In this document: positions 55,241 through 64,000 of the stretch, one piece after another | Layout: every line of letters begins with the position of its first letter | Position numbering within the stretch: position 1 is the first letter of the stretch | Assembly: GCA_027886185.1 (NCBI GenBank) | Contig: WOAB01000124.1 | Coordinates: 1-64,000 of the forward strand | Source of the DNA: Rheum nobile | Taxonomy: Eukaryota > Streptophyta > Magnoliopsida > Caryophyllales > Polygonaceae | Direction: 5' to 3' | DNA length: 64,000 nt | Notes under the pieces: model-generated | Database searches by the model: none | Seen by the model: the letters and a program-made list of their open reading frames with translations, nothing else | Told to the model about the DNA's origin: nothing | Made by a program: the position numbers and the translations under genes

Positions 55241-56036
55241 TGACTCATGTGCAAACTAAAGTTTTGGGTTTTGCTTTGATTAAAGAATTGTATGCTACTG
55301 ATCCTTTCTTTGCCCCTATCTTCGAGCATTGTCTGAGATCGCGAGAGTTTGAGTCCTATTTCCTTTCTGAGGGTTATTTATACAAGGCTAGTCGCCTTTG
55401 CATCCCTAGGTCTTCCATTAGGCTCCTTTTGATTCAGGAAGCACACGAAAGTCGTGGACACTTTGGGATTAGTAAGACATTGGCCGCGTTAAGAGAACAT
55501 TTCTTTTGGCCTAAGATGACGCACCAAGTGACTAGGTTTTGTAGAAGTTGTGTGACATGCCAAAGAGCCAAAGCTAGGTCAAGCCCACACGGCCTCTACA
55601 CCCCATTGCCTGTTCCTAGTGCCTCCTGGGAAGATTTATCTATGGATTTCATCACGGGTTTGCCCCTCTCTAAACGAGGTAAAGACTCTATTTTTGTGGT
55701 CATAGATAGATTTTTAAGATGGCACATTTTATAGCTTGTAAGACTACCCATAGTGCTAGTGAGATTGCGGATCTATTCTTTGAGCATGTGGTGCGTCTTC
55801 ATGGAGTCTCGCGTACCATAGTGAGTGATAGGGATTCTAAGTTCGTTGGTCATTTTTGGAGAACTCTTTGGGGTAAGCTATGAACCAAACTCCTATTTTC
55901 CAGTAGCTACCACCCCCAAACCGATGGCCAAACGGAGGTCACAAATCGAACCCTAGGAGCCCTCCTTCGCACGATGCTTAAAGCCAACCCTAGGCGTTGG
56001 GAGGACTTACTATCACTTGTCGAGTTTTGTTACAAT
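55241..56036 (+). pseudogene. Integrase, first part, of the older CRM-like element
   Basis: Zinc-binding domain HESRGHFGISKT...CRSCVTCQRAK and catalytic motifs MDFITGLP, SDRDSKFVG and HPQTDGQTEV are present. A frameshift lies near 55718 (DRF then KMAHF), and a stop follows GKL near 55880. It is interrupted at YNR by the solo LTR 56042-58478. Confidence 0.85.
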
Positions 56037-56041
56037 AGATG

Positions 56042-58478
56042 TGTAATATCCCTCAATTTTTAATAAGGATATTTGGGTAATTTTCCCAACCTTCGTTCAA
56101 ATTAATTATTTCGCTTTCAGTGGAGTTCGGATTTTCCGTAACATCCATGATATCCGAAATAATTCCTTGAGTGGTATAAAATACATTCGATGTATTTTCG
56201 GGACTTAGAATATTTGTTTGGATACAAACATATAATTTCCGGGGTTTAAAAACCCATATCAAAACTTTCCCCAAAATTTTGCACGTCACCCACATTCGTT
56301 TCTCTCCGGCCGCCGCGTGTAAAACTTGTCGGGGGCAGCTGTCGATGTGGTGATCGGGCACGCCTTCCTCTTCCGACCTCGTTGGAGCCATTTAAGGAGC
56401 CCAATCTGGAAGGGGTCGAGGGGCACCCAATCTGATATCTCTCCTTCCTCTCGGTCGTCTCTCTTCCTCGCCATCTCCATAACTCATCTCGCCGGCGACC
56501 CGGATCCGACGAGACGGCGAGCTGTGGTTGCGCGAGTTGCGGGCCACTGCTGAGGTTTGCTGTTGTGGCCGAGGTCTACGGTTCGCCGAGTCGGAGGAGC
56601 TGCGCTGCTGTCGAACCGCCGTCGTTGCGCGCTGCTGCTCCCTCCCGACGTCGACGCTGCTGTTGCTTCACCGCTGCTGGTGGCTGTGCTCCCGGCGACG
56701 CAAACCAGCCCGGCGGCGAGGAGCTTCTTCCCGGCGAGCCGATCGCTGCGTTCGGTGGCTGATGTTGTTGTTGCATCTGTTCGTGAATTGGGAGGTTGAA
56801 GAAGGGTGTGGGTCCTACCCCCCTTAATCAATTCTTAGTGGGCCGTAAAGCCCAAATTCAATCCAGTCCATATTTAACCTGAAATTATACGAGCGGTATA
56901 ATTTTGATTTCCTTTCATCCGTATTTTTCTATAGGAAAATTTAATAAATATTTTTATGATTTATAATCATAAAAATTTATTAAATTTAATTCCTTAAGTT
57001 CGTCCGGGCAAATTAATTGATAATTAATTAAATTGTTAGTTAGAACGTAATTTGCTGGATCGCGTGTGGACTCGTAATCTGTTGGAGCTATCTGAAGCAT
57101 AGACCATATCCTTGGAAAGGATATCATCAGTAGTCGTCTCATCTAGATTCATCGCCGAATCTACTCCAGGCAAGTGGCGGTTCGCTCTTGCTCATCATTC
57201 CATATTTCCATTGATTATCAATTGTTTAATTGTTAATTGATTTGGAATGAATATTGTTTTCGTCTAGAACAGTTTTGATAACTGTATGTGGATATAAAAG
57301 AAGATATTATAATAGGTTGTATATCTGTTAGAATAACACTATTATATATATATATAGATTGGTATATCTATGGTGATGGCCATGATGGCTTTGTTGTGAA
57401 TTATTACTGTGTTGAACTGTTTAGTTAGCACGAGTATTCGTAGGAGCGGTAGTCCTTGAGAGGGCTATGCGTTTCTTGATAACCCGGTGGGAAGGATGGA
57501 AGGATCCAACCCCGTTTGCAGGTCATGACCAGTCACTCTACCTCGGTGGTAGGGGGTGAGGGCACAACAGCTGGTGCTCATATCGGGATTCCGATCCCCT
57601 GTAGCATATGTCGCTCGGTGCAACATATGTATGCATGCCTTGCTAGGCATGGTGTAAAGATCCCCTGTAGCATATGTTGCTCGGTGCAACATATGTATGC
57701 ATGCCTTGCTAGGCATGTGTGTAAAAGCTTATAACTTGGTTGAGAGTTTTATGACTAAAGAAGATAAGTGCCTTGTGTGCACATAATTAATATGCTCTTT
57801 GGTGACCTTTAAACTTATGTGTGGAAAAAGGGTTCCAGATACTTGTCATGCTTGGTGGTAAAGACTCGATCTTTTGGAGTCTTTCTTGTTGGATTTTCCC
57901 ATAAGACTCAATTTAGTTGGAGTCTTCTCTTGTTCATGCCTCTTGATATATTCCAGTAGAAGTATGGTGGTTGACTATCGTTATCGGTTATTATTCGAGA
58001 AACGATGAGTCTAACCTAATACGACTACTTCGAACCACTCTGTTTTGTACCCTTGCATAGTCTTTCATTAGACTAACCAACCGTAATTGTTCTCTGTATG
58101 GTTGGCTGGTGTCATCCGTTCGATTCGGCACATCAGATGAGTCGAGGATCCATGAAGGCTAGATCGACTATGAACATGAACGATATTTGAAAATGTTTTA
58201 ATCAGGCTACGATCTTTGGGCGTTGACTACTGAAGTCAATACTCTTGTAAATTATTTTAAGTCTTCCGCTGTATTGTAATAACTCTGTATTTTGTCGCAT
58301 TTGGAATTGTGTTGAAATTCCATGACTATGTTTTAAATGAGAGTTATGGTAATTTTGTATCATAATTGTTCTTTATGAATTGTGTTTCAATGGTAAAGCC
58401 TGGGATGGCTTCGGTGTGGAAACCGAGGTCACTGGCGGTAATACATTTCCAAATGGGTTACAATTTCGGGGTGTTACA
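56042..58478 (+). mobile_element. Solo LTR of the Tekay-like family (2)
   Basis: 2437 bp, TGTAATATCCCTC to GGGTGTTACA, with perfect duplication AGATG (56037-56041 and 58479-58483). Its start closely matches the 5' LTR of 25724-42321 (AAGGATATT, TTCCCAACCTTCGTTC). The paired GC dyads found in the other copies are not present; the equivalent region (56290-56720) has a different GC-rich sequence. The sequence GTAGCATATGTYGCTCGG...CTAGGCATG is a tandem repeat at 57601-57716 (two units). Confidence 0.9.
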
Positions 58479-58483
58479 AGATG

Positions 58484-58990
58484 CAGGCACACGGCGACCA
58501 AGTTGACACCGTTCGAAGCAGTGTATGGCATGAACCCCTTGACACCACTAGATTTGTCGCCGCGACCACTGCGAGACCCAGTGCATGTCTCCGCCGCGAG
58601 TCGCGTTGAGCAAGTACAAGAGCTCCATCGAAGAACCAGAGACCAATTGGAGAGAAGGGCCGTGCAGTATGCATCCCAGAAGAACACTGGCAAGCGCCGC
58701 GTCGTTTTTGCACCCGGGGACCTCGTCTGGGTGCACATGCGAAAAGAAAGGTTCCCCTCGCGGCGTAAGTACAAATTGGCACCACGTGGAGATGACCCAT
58801 TCCGCGTGATAAAGGCCATAGGGGACAATGCCTATCAACTCGAGCTCCCACCAGATTTTGGAGTCTACACGTCCTTCAACGTGGCGGACTTGACACCTTA
58901 TGTTGAGCCAGAGTTTGATGATGGTGAAGCGGGGATGCTTCACAACCAAGTGGGGGAGGGTGATGTGACCCTGCCTCCCATGATGGCCTA
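58484..58990 (+). pseudogene. Integrase, last part, of the older CRM-like element
   Basis: Continues RHTATKLTPFEAVYGMNPLTPLDL, FAPGDLVWVHMRKERFP and RGDDPFRVIKAIGDNAYQLELP (the GPF motif is DPF here), ending DDGEAGMLHNQVGEGDV across the polypurine tract into the LTR. A stop follows at MMA. Confidence 0.85.
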
Positions 58991-59870
58991 AGACGAGGAA
59001 GAAGCCATGAGCCTACGCTCAGAGGGCTGAGTGACAAGGTCTAGGTCCAAAGCCATCTCTGTCGCCGTCGCGTCACTTGTCGCACGCGTCGTCGCTGGCC
59101 AAGGAAGCCCAGACGAAAACCCAAGATTCATCGTCCTCGCCACCATCGGCAATGAAACAACGCGTTCTTCAGAGCCAACATCGCGTGCACCCACTCGCGA
59201 GGCCATCAACCCTTAGTCGTTGTTCCTCGCAGTGTCTGTACTCATTCAACGCGTCGTTTTCATAGTTTTGAGACATTTTCCATATTTGGTATTATTGCTT
59301 ATTTTAGATAGTTTCCTTTTATAGTCTTTTCTATTTTTGGGTTTGTGCCTTTTGCATGCTTACATGGGCTAGCCCATAGGTTCGTCTCGGTCCAAGCCCA
59401 TTAGGTCTTGGCTGAGTTCTTTGGCTATTTAAAGCCTCCTTTGTTATTGTTATTTCCTCACGTTCAATTTAATTCAAGGTTTTAAGTCGAGTGTTTATCC
59501 TCCTTCCCTTGATCGGACGTCAAAACTCTATATCTTCGCATCCCCTTCACTCTGTCGCCGACGCTACGACAATTGCTTGAACCTTCAAGCCAAGTCTTCC
59601 TTCGCATCTCCCTTCCTCCGCAGTCGACACTACGACACCAAGTACTTGACTTTTCAAGTCAACTATCCCTCATCAAACCGCTTCCGCCACCGCTATCATT
59701 TCGCCCCATCAACCGCTGCCACCGCTATCCATTCGCTCCAGCAATCGCTTCCACCGCGTTCGCCATCACCTTCATTGTCGTGACGTTCATCGCGTGACTT
59801 CTCACCCAAGACTAGATCCAAAGGTGTCGCCTTTGACAATTGGCTTGTCATCGGAGGCAAGAACACATCA
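58961..59870 (+). repeat. 3' LTR of the older CRM-like element
   Basis: 910 bp. The pol C-terminus would continue to 59216 (AVASLVARVVAGQGSPDEN) but is interrupted by stops. TATA-like TATTTAAA near 59427. It differs from the 5' LTR by many substitutions and no obvious indel. Confidence 0.88.
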
Positions 59871-59967
59871 CAGATGCTGGAGTCTGTTAGCGCACTAACA
59901 GAGTGGAGGACTCAGTCTGTAACCGCCATGATATTGTGCGAACTGAGTCAAAGTTGTTAGCAACAGC

Positions 59968-60737
59968 TGGGGAATCTAGATCTGAACAAAAAGGTAGTAG
60001 CATTGGCTGGCCAGCCCAATGCTACGTACTGGGCCCTAGCCCAGCCCAACTCAGCGCGCGTGTGATCTTGATGAGCTAGATCCTCTCACCATTACACAAT
60101 CTGGATTTGAGCAAAAAGGTAGTAGCATTGGCTGGCCAGTACAATGCTATGTACTGGGCCCCAACCCAGCCCAACTCGGCGCGCGTATGGTCTTGATGAG
60201 ATAGGTCCTTTCACCATTACACAATCTGGATCTGAACAAAAAGGTAGTAGCATTGGCTGGCCAGCCCAATGCTACGTACTGGGCCCCAGCCCAACTCGGC
60301 GTGCGTGTGGTCTTGATGAGCTAGGTCATCTCACCATTACACAATCTGGATTTGAACAAAAAGGTAGTAGCATTGGCTGGCCAGCCCAATGCTACGTACT
60401 GGGCCCCAACCCAGCCCAGCCCAACTCGGTGCGCGTGTGATCTTGATGAGCTAGGTCCTCTCACCATTATACAATCTGGATCTGAACAAAAAGGTAGTAG
60501 CATTGGCTGGCTCTGAATCTGAACAAAAAGGTAGTAGCAATGCTACGTACTGGGCCCCAGCCCAGCCCAGTCCAACTCGGCGCGCGTGTGGTCTTGATGA
60601 GCTAGGTCCGCTCACCATTACACATTCTGGATCTGAACAAAAAGGTAGTAGCAATGCTACGTACTGGGCCCCAGCCCAGCCCAGTCCAACTCGGCGCGCG
60701 TGTGGTCTTGATGAGCTAGGTCCTCTCACCATTACAC
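59968..60737. repeat. Tandem array in the copia 5' LTR, about six units of 110-150 bp
   Basis: Units share GGATCTGAACAAAAAGGTAG, CCCAATGCTACGTACTGGGC, GGTCTTGATGAGCTAGG and CACCATTACAC. Starts are near 59968, 60098, 60222, 60342, 60472 and 60624. Units differ in the number of CAGCC/CCAGC steps and by loss of the GGCTGGCCAGCCC segment in the last two. Each holds GGGCCC and GCGCGYGT motifs. Confidence 0.88.
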
Positions 60738-61244
60738 ATTGGTGGTGACCCAAGGATACAACCTTGATGCCAAATTCCTAGTATATATACTAGTGAATTT
60801 TCATCCTCCACTTCCAATGTGGGATACAAATTCCCACAAAAATGTTCCCAAGTTGATGTACTTCAAGCAACCAACTTTGGACTTCTATTTCTAATTCAAA
60901 CGAAATTCATTTTTAACATATGAGTACACTTTGAGAATGTGCTCGCATAGACGAATCCAACACTCCCATATTCCAGTGTTTCCATTGGTCGGAGCTCATC
61001 GGAATCTTGCCCGGAAAGTCACCGGACATTATTTTAAAATGAGTTCCAACAATTAGGTTATCTGTTGCCTGTTGGTTTTTAAAATGAACTAAGTTGTAGG
61101 TTTGAAAAAGTAAAAAATGGAGGAGGAGGAGGAATATTAGCGTCATTTTATTTAAACCCGCCAATTCGTGCTATTTTTAAAGAATAATATTAGTGTGTTA
61201 TTCGTATCCTAGTTGAATAGCTAGTTAGAATTTATGGCATGTAA

Positions 61245-62680
61245 AGAAACCAGAAAAAGAAAAAGTGAGAAAACGCTCCCTCTTAAGAAACCCTAAATGG
61301 TCGCCGCTACCATGGCTTGACCCCCCTCCCCTCTCACCAGCCCACGCCGAGCTCGATGGCTCTGATCCACCGAGCAACTTCACACCCACCGACCCACTGA
61401 TCCACGTCCACCGGCCCGATGCCTCGCGTCCTACCACGGACCCGATGCCTCGCGTCCAACCACCGGCTCGATGCCTCGCGTCCAACCACTGGCCCGACGC
61501 CTCGCGTCCAACCATCGGCCCGATGCCTCGCGTCCAACCACCGGCCCGACGCCTTGCATCCAACCACCGGCCTTATGCTCCGCCACCGATGACGACCATC
61601 GACTATAACCTCAAGAAAACTACTGATGCGGCTTCCGATTAGGACGTGGAGGCGGGGGAGAGCGTCCACCGCGGGATCATCGGCGTTTGTCCCGGACCCT
61701 TGCGTTCTGGTTCTTTGCTGCTTGCCTTCTCCATTTGTTTGATATGACAATGAAGATGGGACAATTTGGCTTTGGCTTTGGAGTAGACAAAATTTCAACA
61801 AAAGCCGAAAATCTCTGGTGGAAACTCCCATCAAACCCTCCCTGGGAAAAACTCCCATCAAACCCTAAAACAAAAAATGTTGATCCGCCGCCACACCTCC
61901 ACCACTCCCATGAACCCTCATCCTGCACCCGAGCCCCCTAACCCGCGCCGACCTCCGACTCATCATGTCTGCACCGCCAACGCAACCACACCCACCACTT
62001 GATGAACCCAGATCCGCACGCCCCTGCTCGACCACGCCTCAACCCACACCAACCCTAGATCGGTTGGCTCGTCTCGCGCCTCGCACCCACAGGCCGCCGA
62101 GGCCGAAGATGTCGTCGTCGTCGCTAACAACACCAACAACTAAAACCACAACAACAACAGACCCTCACCGCGAAGCCCAAGTAGAAGAAGGTGTTGCTCG
62201 CCGTGTTCCTCACCGGCGGTAGTGTTTTTCCAGCCGCTGTGAAAGCTTAACCCCCCGACGAGATGTTCTTTGCTGTTGCAGGTTATCCTTTAGGTTTGAT
62301 TGGAGATTGTTGTTTCGGTTCGAGATAAGATAGTGATCGTGTGATCCCTGGTGGTTTTTGCTGACGAAATGCCTCCAGATTGTATCTTGTTTCTTCTTTT
62401 CGGATGCTTCAAACGCCTTGTTGGTATTTTTCAACCCCTGTTTGAAGTCTTTCTCGTAAATTTAGCTTTGTTGGTTTGCTTGCTCGGTTGTGTCTGTATT
62501 CTTATTACCTTTGTTGTGTCTGTTGTCTTTTATTTTTGCTTTATTTTTGTTTTATGTTTGTTGTTGTTCTATTGATTGCTTGCTCTTGTCGGGTGTTCCG
62601 ACGTCGTTTGTTCGACCTCTCGAATTTTCAGATTTGGTTGTTCTGGATTCTTGAATTCTTACTATATAAAAAAAAAAAAG
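61245..62680 (+). mobile_element. Poly(A)-tailed retroposed sequence of unknown source
   Basis: A 10-bp duplication TGGCATGTAA flanks the unit (61235-61244 and 62681-62690), and 12 A residues (62668-62679) stand before the right copy, the signature of LINE-type target-primed insertion. The body starts AGAAACCAGAAAAAG, has a C-rich part with a 26-bp minisatellite, short frames with no recognised domain, and a T-rich 3' part. No LINE endonuclease or RT is visible. It may be a non-autonomous LINE derivative (5' and 3' UTR joined) or a processed copy of a host transcript. Confidence 0.65.
61412..61575. repeat. 26-bp minisatellite
   Basis: About six units of CCGGCCCGATGCCTCGCGTC plus CAACCA. The units differ by few substitutions. 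It creates long antisense frames that are not genes. Confidence 0.9.
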
Positions 62681-62690
62681 TGGCATGTAA

Positions 62691-64000
62691 GATTGAATAA
62701 AAACATTAGGAAATGGTGACGAAAGAGATGAGAGAGCCGCCGGTTGGAAAGATTGAGGAATTAGTAGTACGTACGTAATTAACGTTACATTACATGCTAC
62801 TGTAATGTATATAGTCGTCTGTCTATATTCTATATATATATAGTGTGAAGAGTACGTAAGAAAAAAGGAAAGGCGCGCGGGGAAGGTCACGTGACACGCA
62901 AAGACAAGAGCAGGCTATATACTATAGGCTAGGGTGACGTACGTTCCTCTGTTGGTACGGCTTCCCTGCGGCTGCTACTGCTACTGCCCCCCTCTGCTTC
63001 ATTTCACCCTTTTCCACCCTACATCATACTCTTCCGTATTCTTCTTTTTATACATTCAAAAATGCCTTCGTCTATTTAGTTCTAATACTTATCATTTTAA
63101 TAACTACTATAATTATTACTTTGTATATTTTATATATATACAAAGTAATAATTATCCATATTATTTTTTATTAATAACTATGATGACGAGTGATCGATCT
63201 ATTTTAATTATAATGTTTTAAGGGAGCCCTATTCTCCATTTGTACATCAACATTTTTTGGAATAAAAAAATATGGATGAATGAGGTTAGAACGGATACTT
63301 AGATGTGAACGTGTGAATGTGTTTAGGGAGTATTGTATAAATTTTAAAGTGTCTCTATGTATATGAGCTTTCACATATATCTAAACACACACATATAATC
63401 AAAAATATATACACATATCGATATAAACTTGTATAAATTTTAATTTTTTTTCTATAAGCTTGAATTTTCACATATTAAAGTCATTAAAAACAAAAATCTA
63501 TCCACATTCAACATTTACACATTTACACCTAAATGCTCATTTTCACTTAAACCTTTTAGTAAAAAGATTGCAATACATAATGATATTGAAGTATAAGATA
63601 AAACTCCTCCGTGGTCTCGTGCCTATTTAAAAATCTCAGTGCAATTTCACGCTTCACATTATATATACATTACTCTACTTAGCATCGGATTCAAAGCTAC
63701 AATTAAAAACTGCACAAGTACTATTTCGACGTTTGGTTGCATGTTTTTATAAACTGTGTAGATAAAATTGTACATTGAGTTATGTGATTTTGAAACTAGT
63801 ACAAGCTATGTTGAATTGGAAGGGGATAGGAAACTAGGAATAGGAAGGGGCTCATGAGGTGACGTGTCAGTGTGTGAGTGGATGTCAACTATTCTGAATG
63901 GTCGTGGGTGTGCACAGAAGAAGACTGCACAGTTGTCAGGTGGTGCGCGGAGTGGGACGTCACCCCTAGGTCCCCACCCCCCACGTGGACTCCTGCTTCA
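62691..64000. other. AT-rich intergenic sequence at the right end
   Basis: No gene is supported. A palindromic G-box GTCACGTGAC lies at 62886-62895 and GTACGTAC-type tetramers lie near 62769 and 62938, which may mark a promoter of a gene beyond the window, but this is not established. Confidence 0.4.
63108..63156. repeat. Perfect AT-rich hairpin
   Basis: Arms 63109-63127 and 63137-63155 (19 bp, core ATTACTTTGTATA) are perfect reverse complements with a 9-nt AT loop. Confidence 0.85.

Larger units (their letters stand above)
46936..59870 (+). mobile_element. Older, broken CRM-like gypsy element with two nested solo LTRs
   Basis: LTRs 46936-47845 and 58961-59870, each 910 bp. The flanking duplication is CGGAT (46931-46935) against CAGAT (59871-59875), one mutation. 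The original copia LTR sequence GTAGCAGATGCTGG is restored if the insert is removed. Primer site TGGCATCAGAGCC at 47848; polypurine tract GTGGGGGAGGG before 58961. The element is the same type as 27823-36609 but has many stops, and its LTRs differ at 30 or more positions by eye. Confidence 0.9.
23590..61051 (-). mobile_element. Ty1/copia element (Tork-like), host of a 37-kb nest
   Basis: The outer edges are TGTAGGAACC (23590) and GAGTTCCAACA (61051), with a perfect 5-bp duplication ATTAG at 23585-23589 and 61052-61056. Orientation is minus: 3' LTR 23590-24446, pol and gag between 25030 and 45727, 5' LTR 45971-61051 (interrupted). Two large insertions split it: 25724-42321 in the RT and 46936-59870 in the 5' LTR. 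Gene order gag-PR-IN-RT-RNaseH shows it is copia. The Tork-like label comes from the gag and RT type and is an inference. Stops and a frameshift make it inactive. Confidence 0.9.
45971..61051 (-). repeat. 5' LTR of the copia element, expanded and interrupted
   Basis: Begins TGTAAGAACTTG (45971) and ends GAGTTCCAACA (61051). Without the CRM-like insert (46936-59870 plus duplication) it is about 2.14 kb against 857 bp for the 3' LTR. The excess is two tandem arrays: a 309-bp unit (46158 onward) and a unit of roughly 110-150 bp (59968-60737). Confidence 0.88.

Noticed and set aside
56528..56831. GC-rich frames inside a solo LTR
   Set aside because: All frames overlap on both strands with Ala/Arg/Ser bias; they sit in non-coding LTR sequence.
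61225..61861. Antisense frames of 112-175 codons
   Set aside because: Generated by the 26-bp minisatellite; repeats shift frame and no domain is present.
1..64000. tRNA, rRNA, CRISPR, operons
   Set aside because: tRNA-like matches are only primer-binding sites; no cloverleaf, rRNA, or spaced identical repeats of CRISPR type are present, and the DNA is eukaryotic.

Overview
This is plant nuclear DNA, most likely from a eudicot. The evidence is LTR retrotransposons of plant lineages (Athila-like and CRM-like Ty3/gypsy, Tork-like Ty1/copia), plant hAT and PIF/Harbinger-type MITEs, one plant AP2/ERF gene, and an AT-rich background. I see no organellar, rRNA, tRNA or bacterial genes. The exact clade cannot be fixed from sequence alone; Lamiales or another asterid is only a guess.

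Layout. (1) 1-12254 is a plus-strand tandem complex of Athila-like gypsy sequence (3' end of copy A, an LTR, a gag-protease block of copy B, and a second LTR). A complete minus-strand, gag-protease-only relative (1754-7179, 5-bp duplication AGAGG) sits inside the first LTR. The complex itself cuts a hAT transposase gene (12255-14485, minus). (2) 14486-23584 is a TE-poorer island with several MITEs, a decayed RNase H-like fragment and the only convincing host protein gene, an ERF-type repressor at 20624-21205 (minus). (3) 23590-61051 is one giant nest. A Ty1/copia element (minus, duplication ATTAG) holds in its RT a coding-empty Tekay-like LTR element (25724-42321, duplication ACTCC). That element holds in its 3' LTR an intact-looking, very young CRM-like gypsy (27823-36609, duplication GGCAC, 1865-codon gag-pol ORF). 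The copia 5' LTR holds an older broken CRM-like element (46936-59870, plus), which itself carries two solo LTRs of the Tekay-like family (50067-52396 and 56042-58478). (4) 61245-62680 is a poly(A)-tailed retroposed sequence with a 10-bp duplication and a 26-bp minisatellite. (5) 62691-64000 is AT-rich intergenic DNA with a perfect hairpin.

The most unusual signal is not a gene. Short GC-rich dyads (forms CCGCGGGTGCGG, CCGCGAYCGCGG, CCCGCGGTGG) occur in pairs spaced almost always 20-21 nt apart, two DNA turns. They lie in the LTRs of the Athila-like group and of the Tekay-like family, mostly 100-250 bp upstream of a TATA-like box. The same paired dyads are also embedded in the gag coding region of copy B in different reading frames, which suggests DNA-level rather than protein-level conservation.
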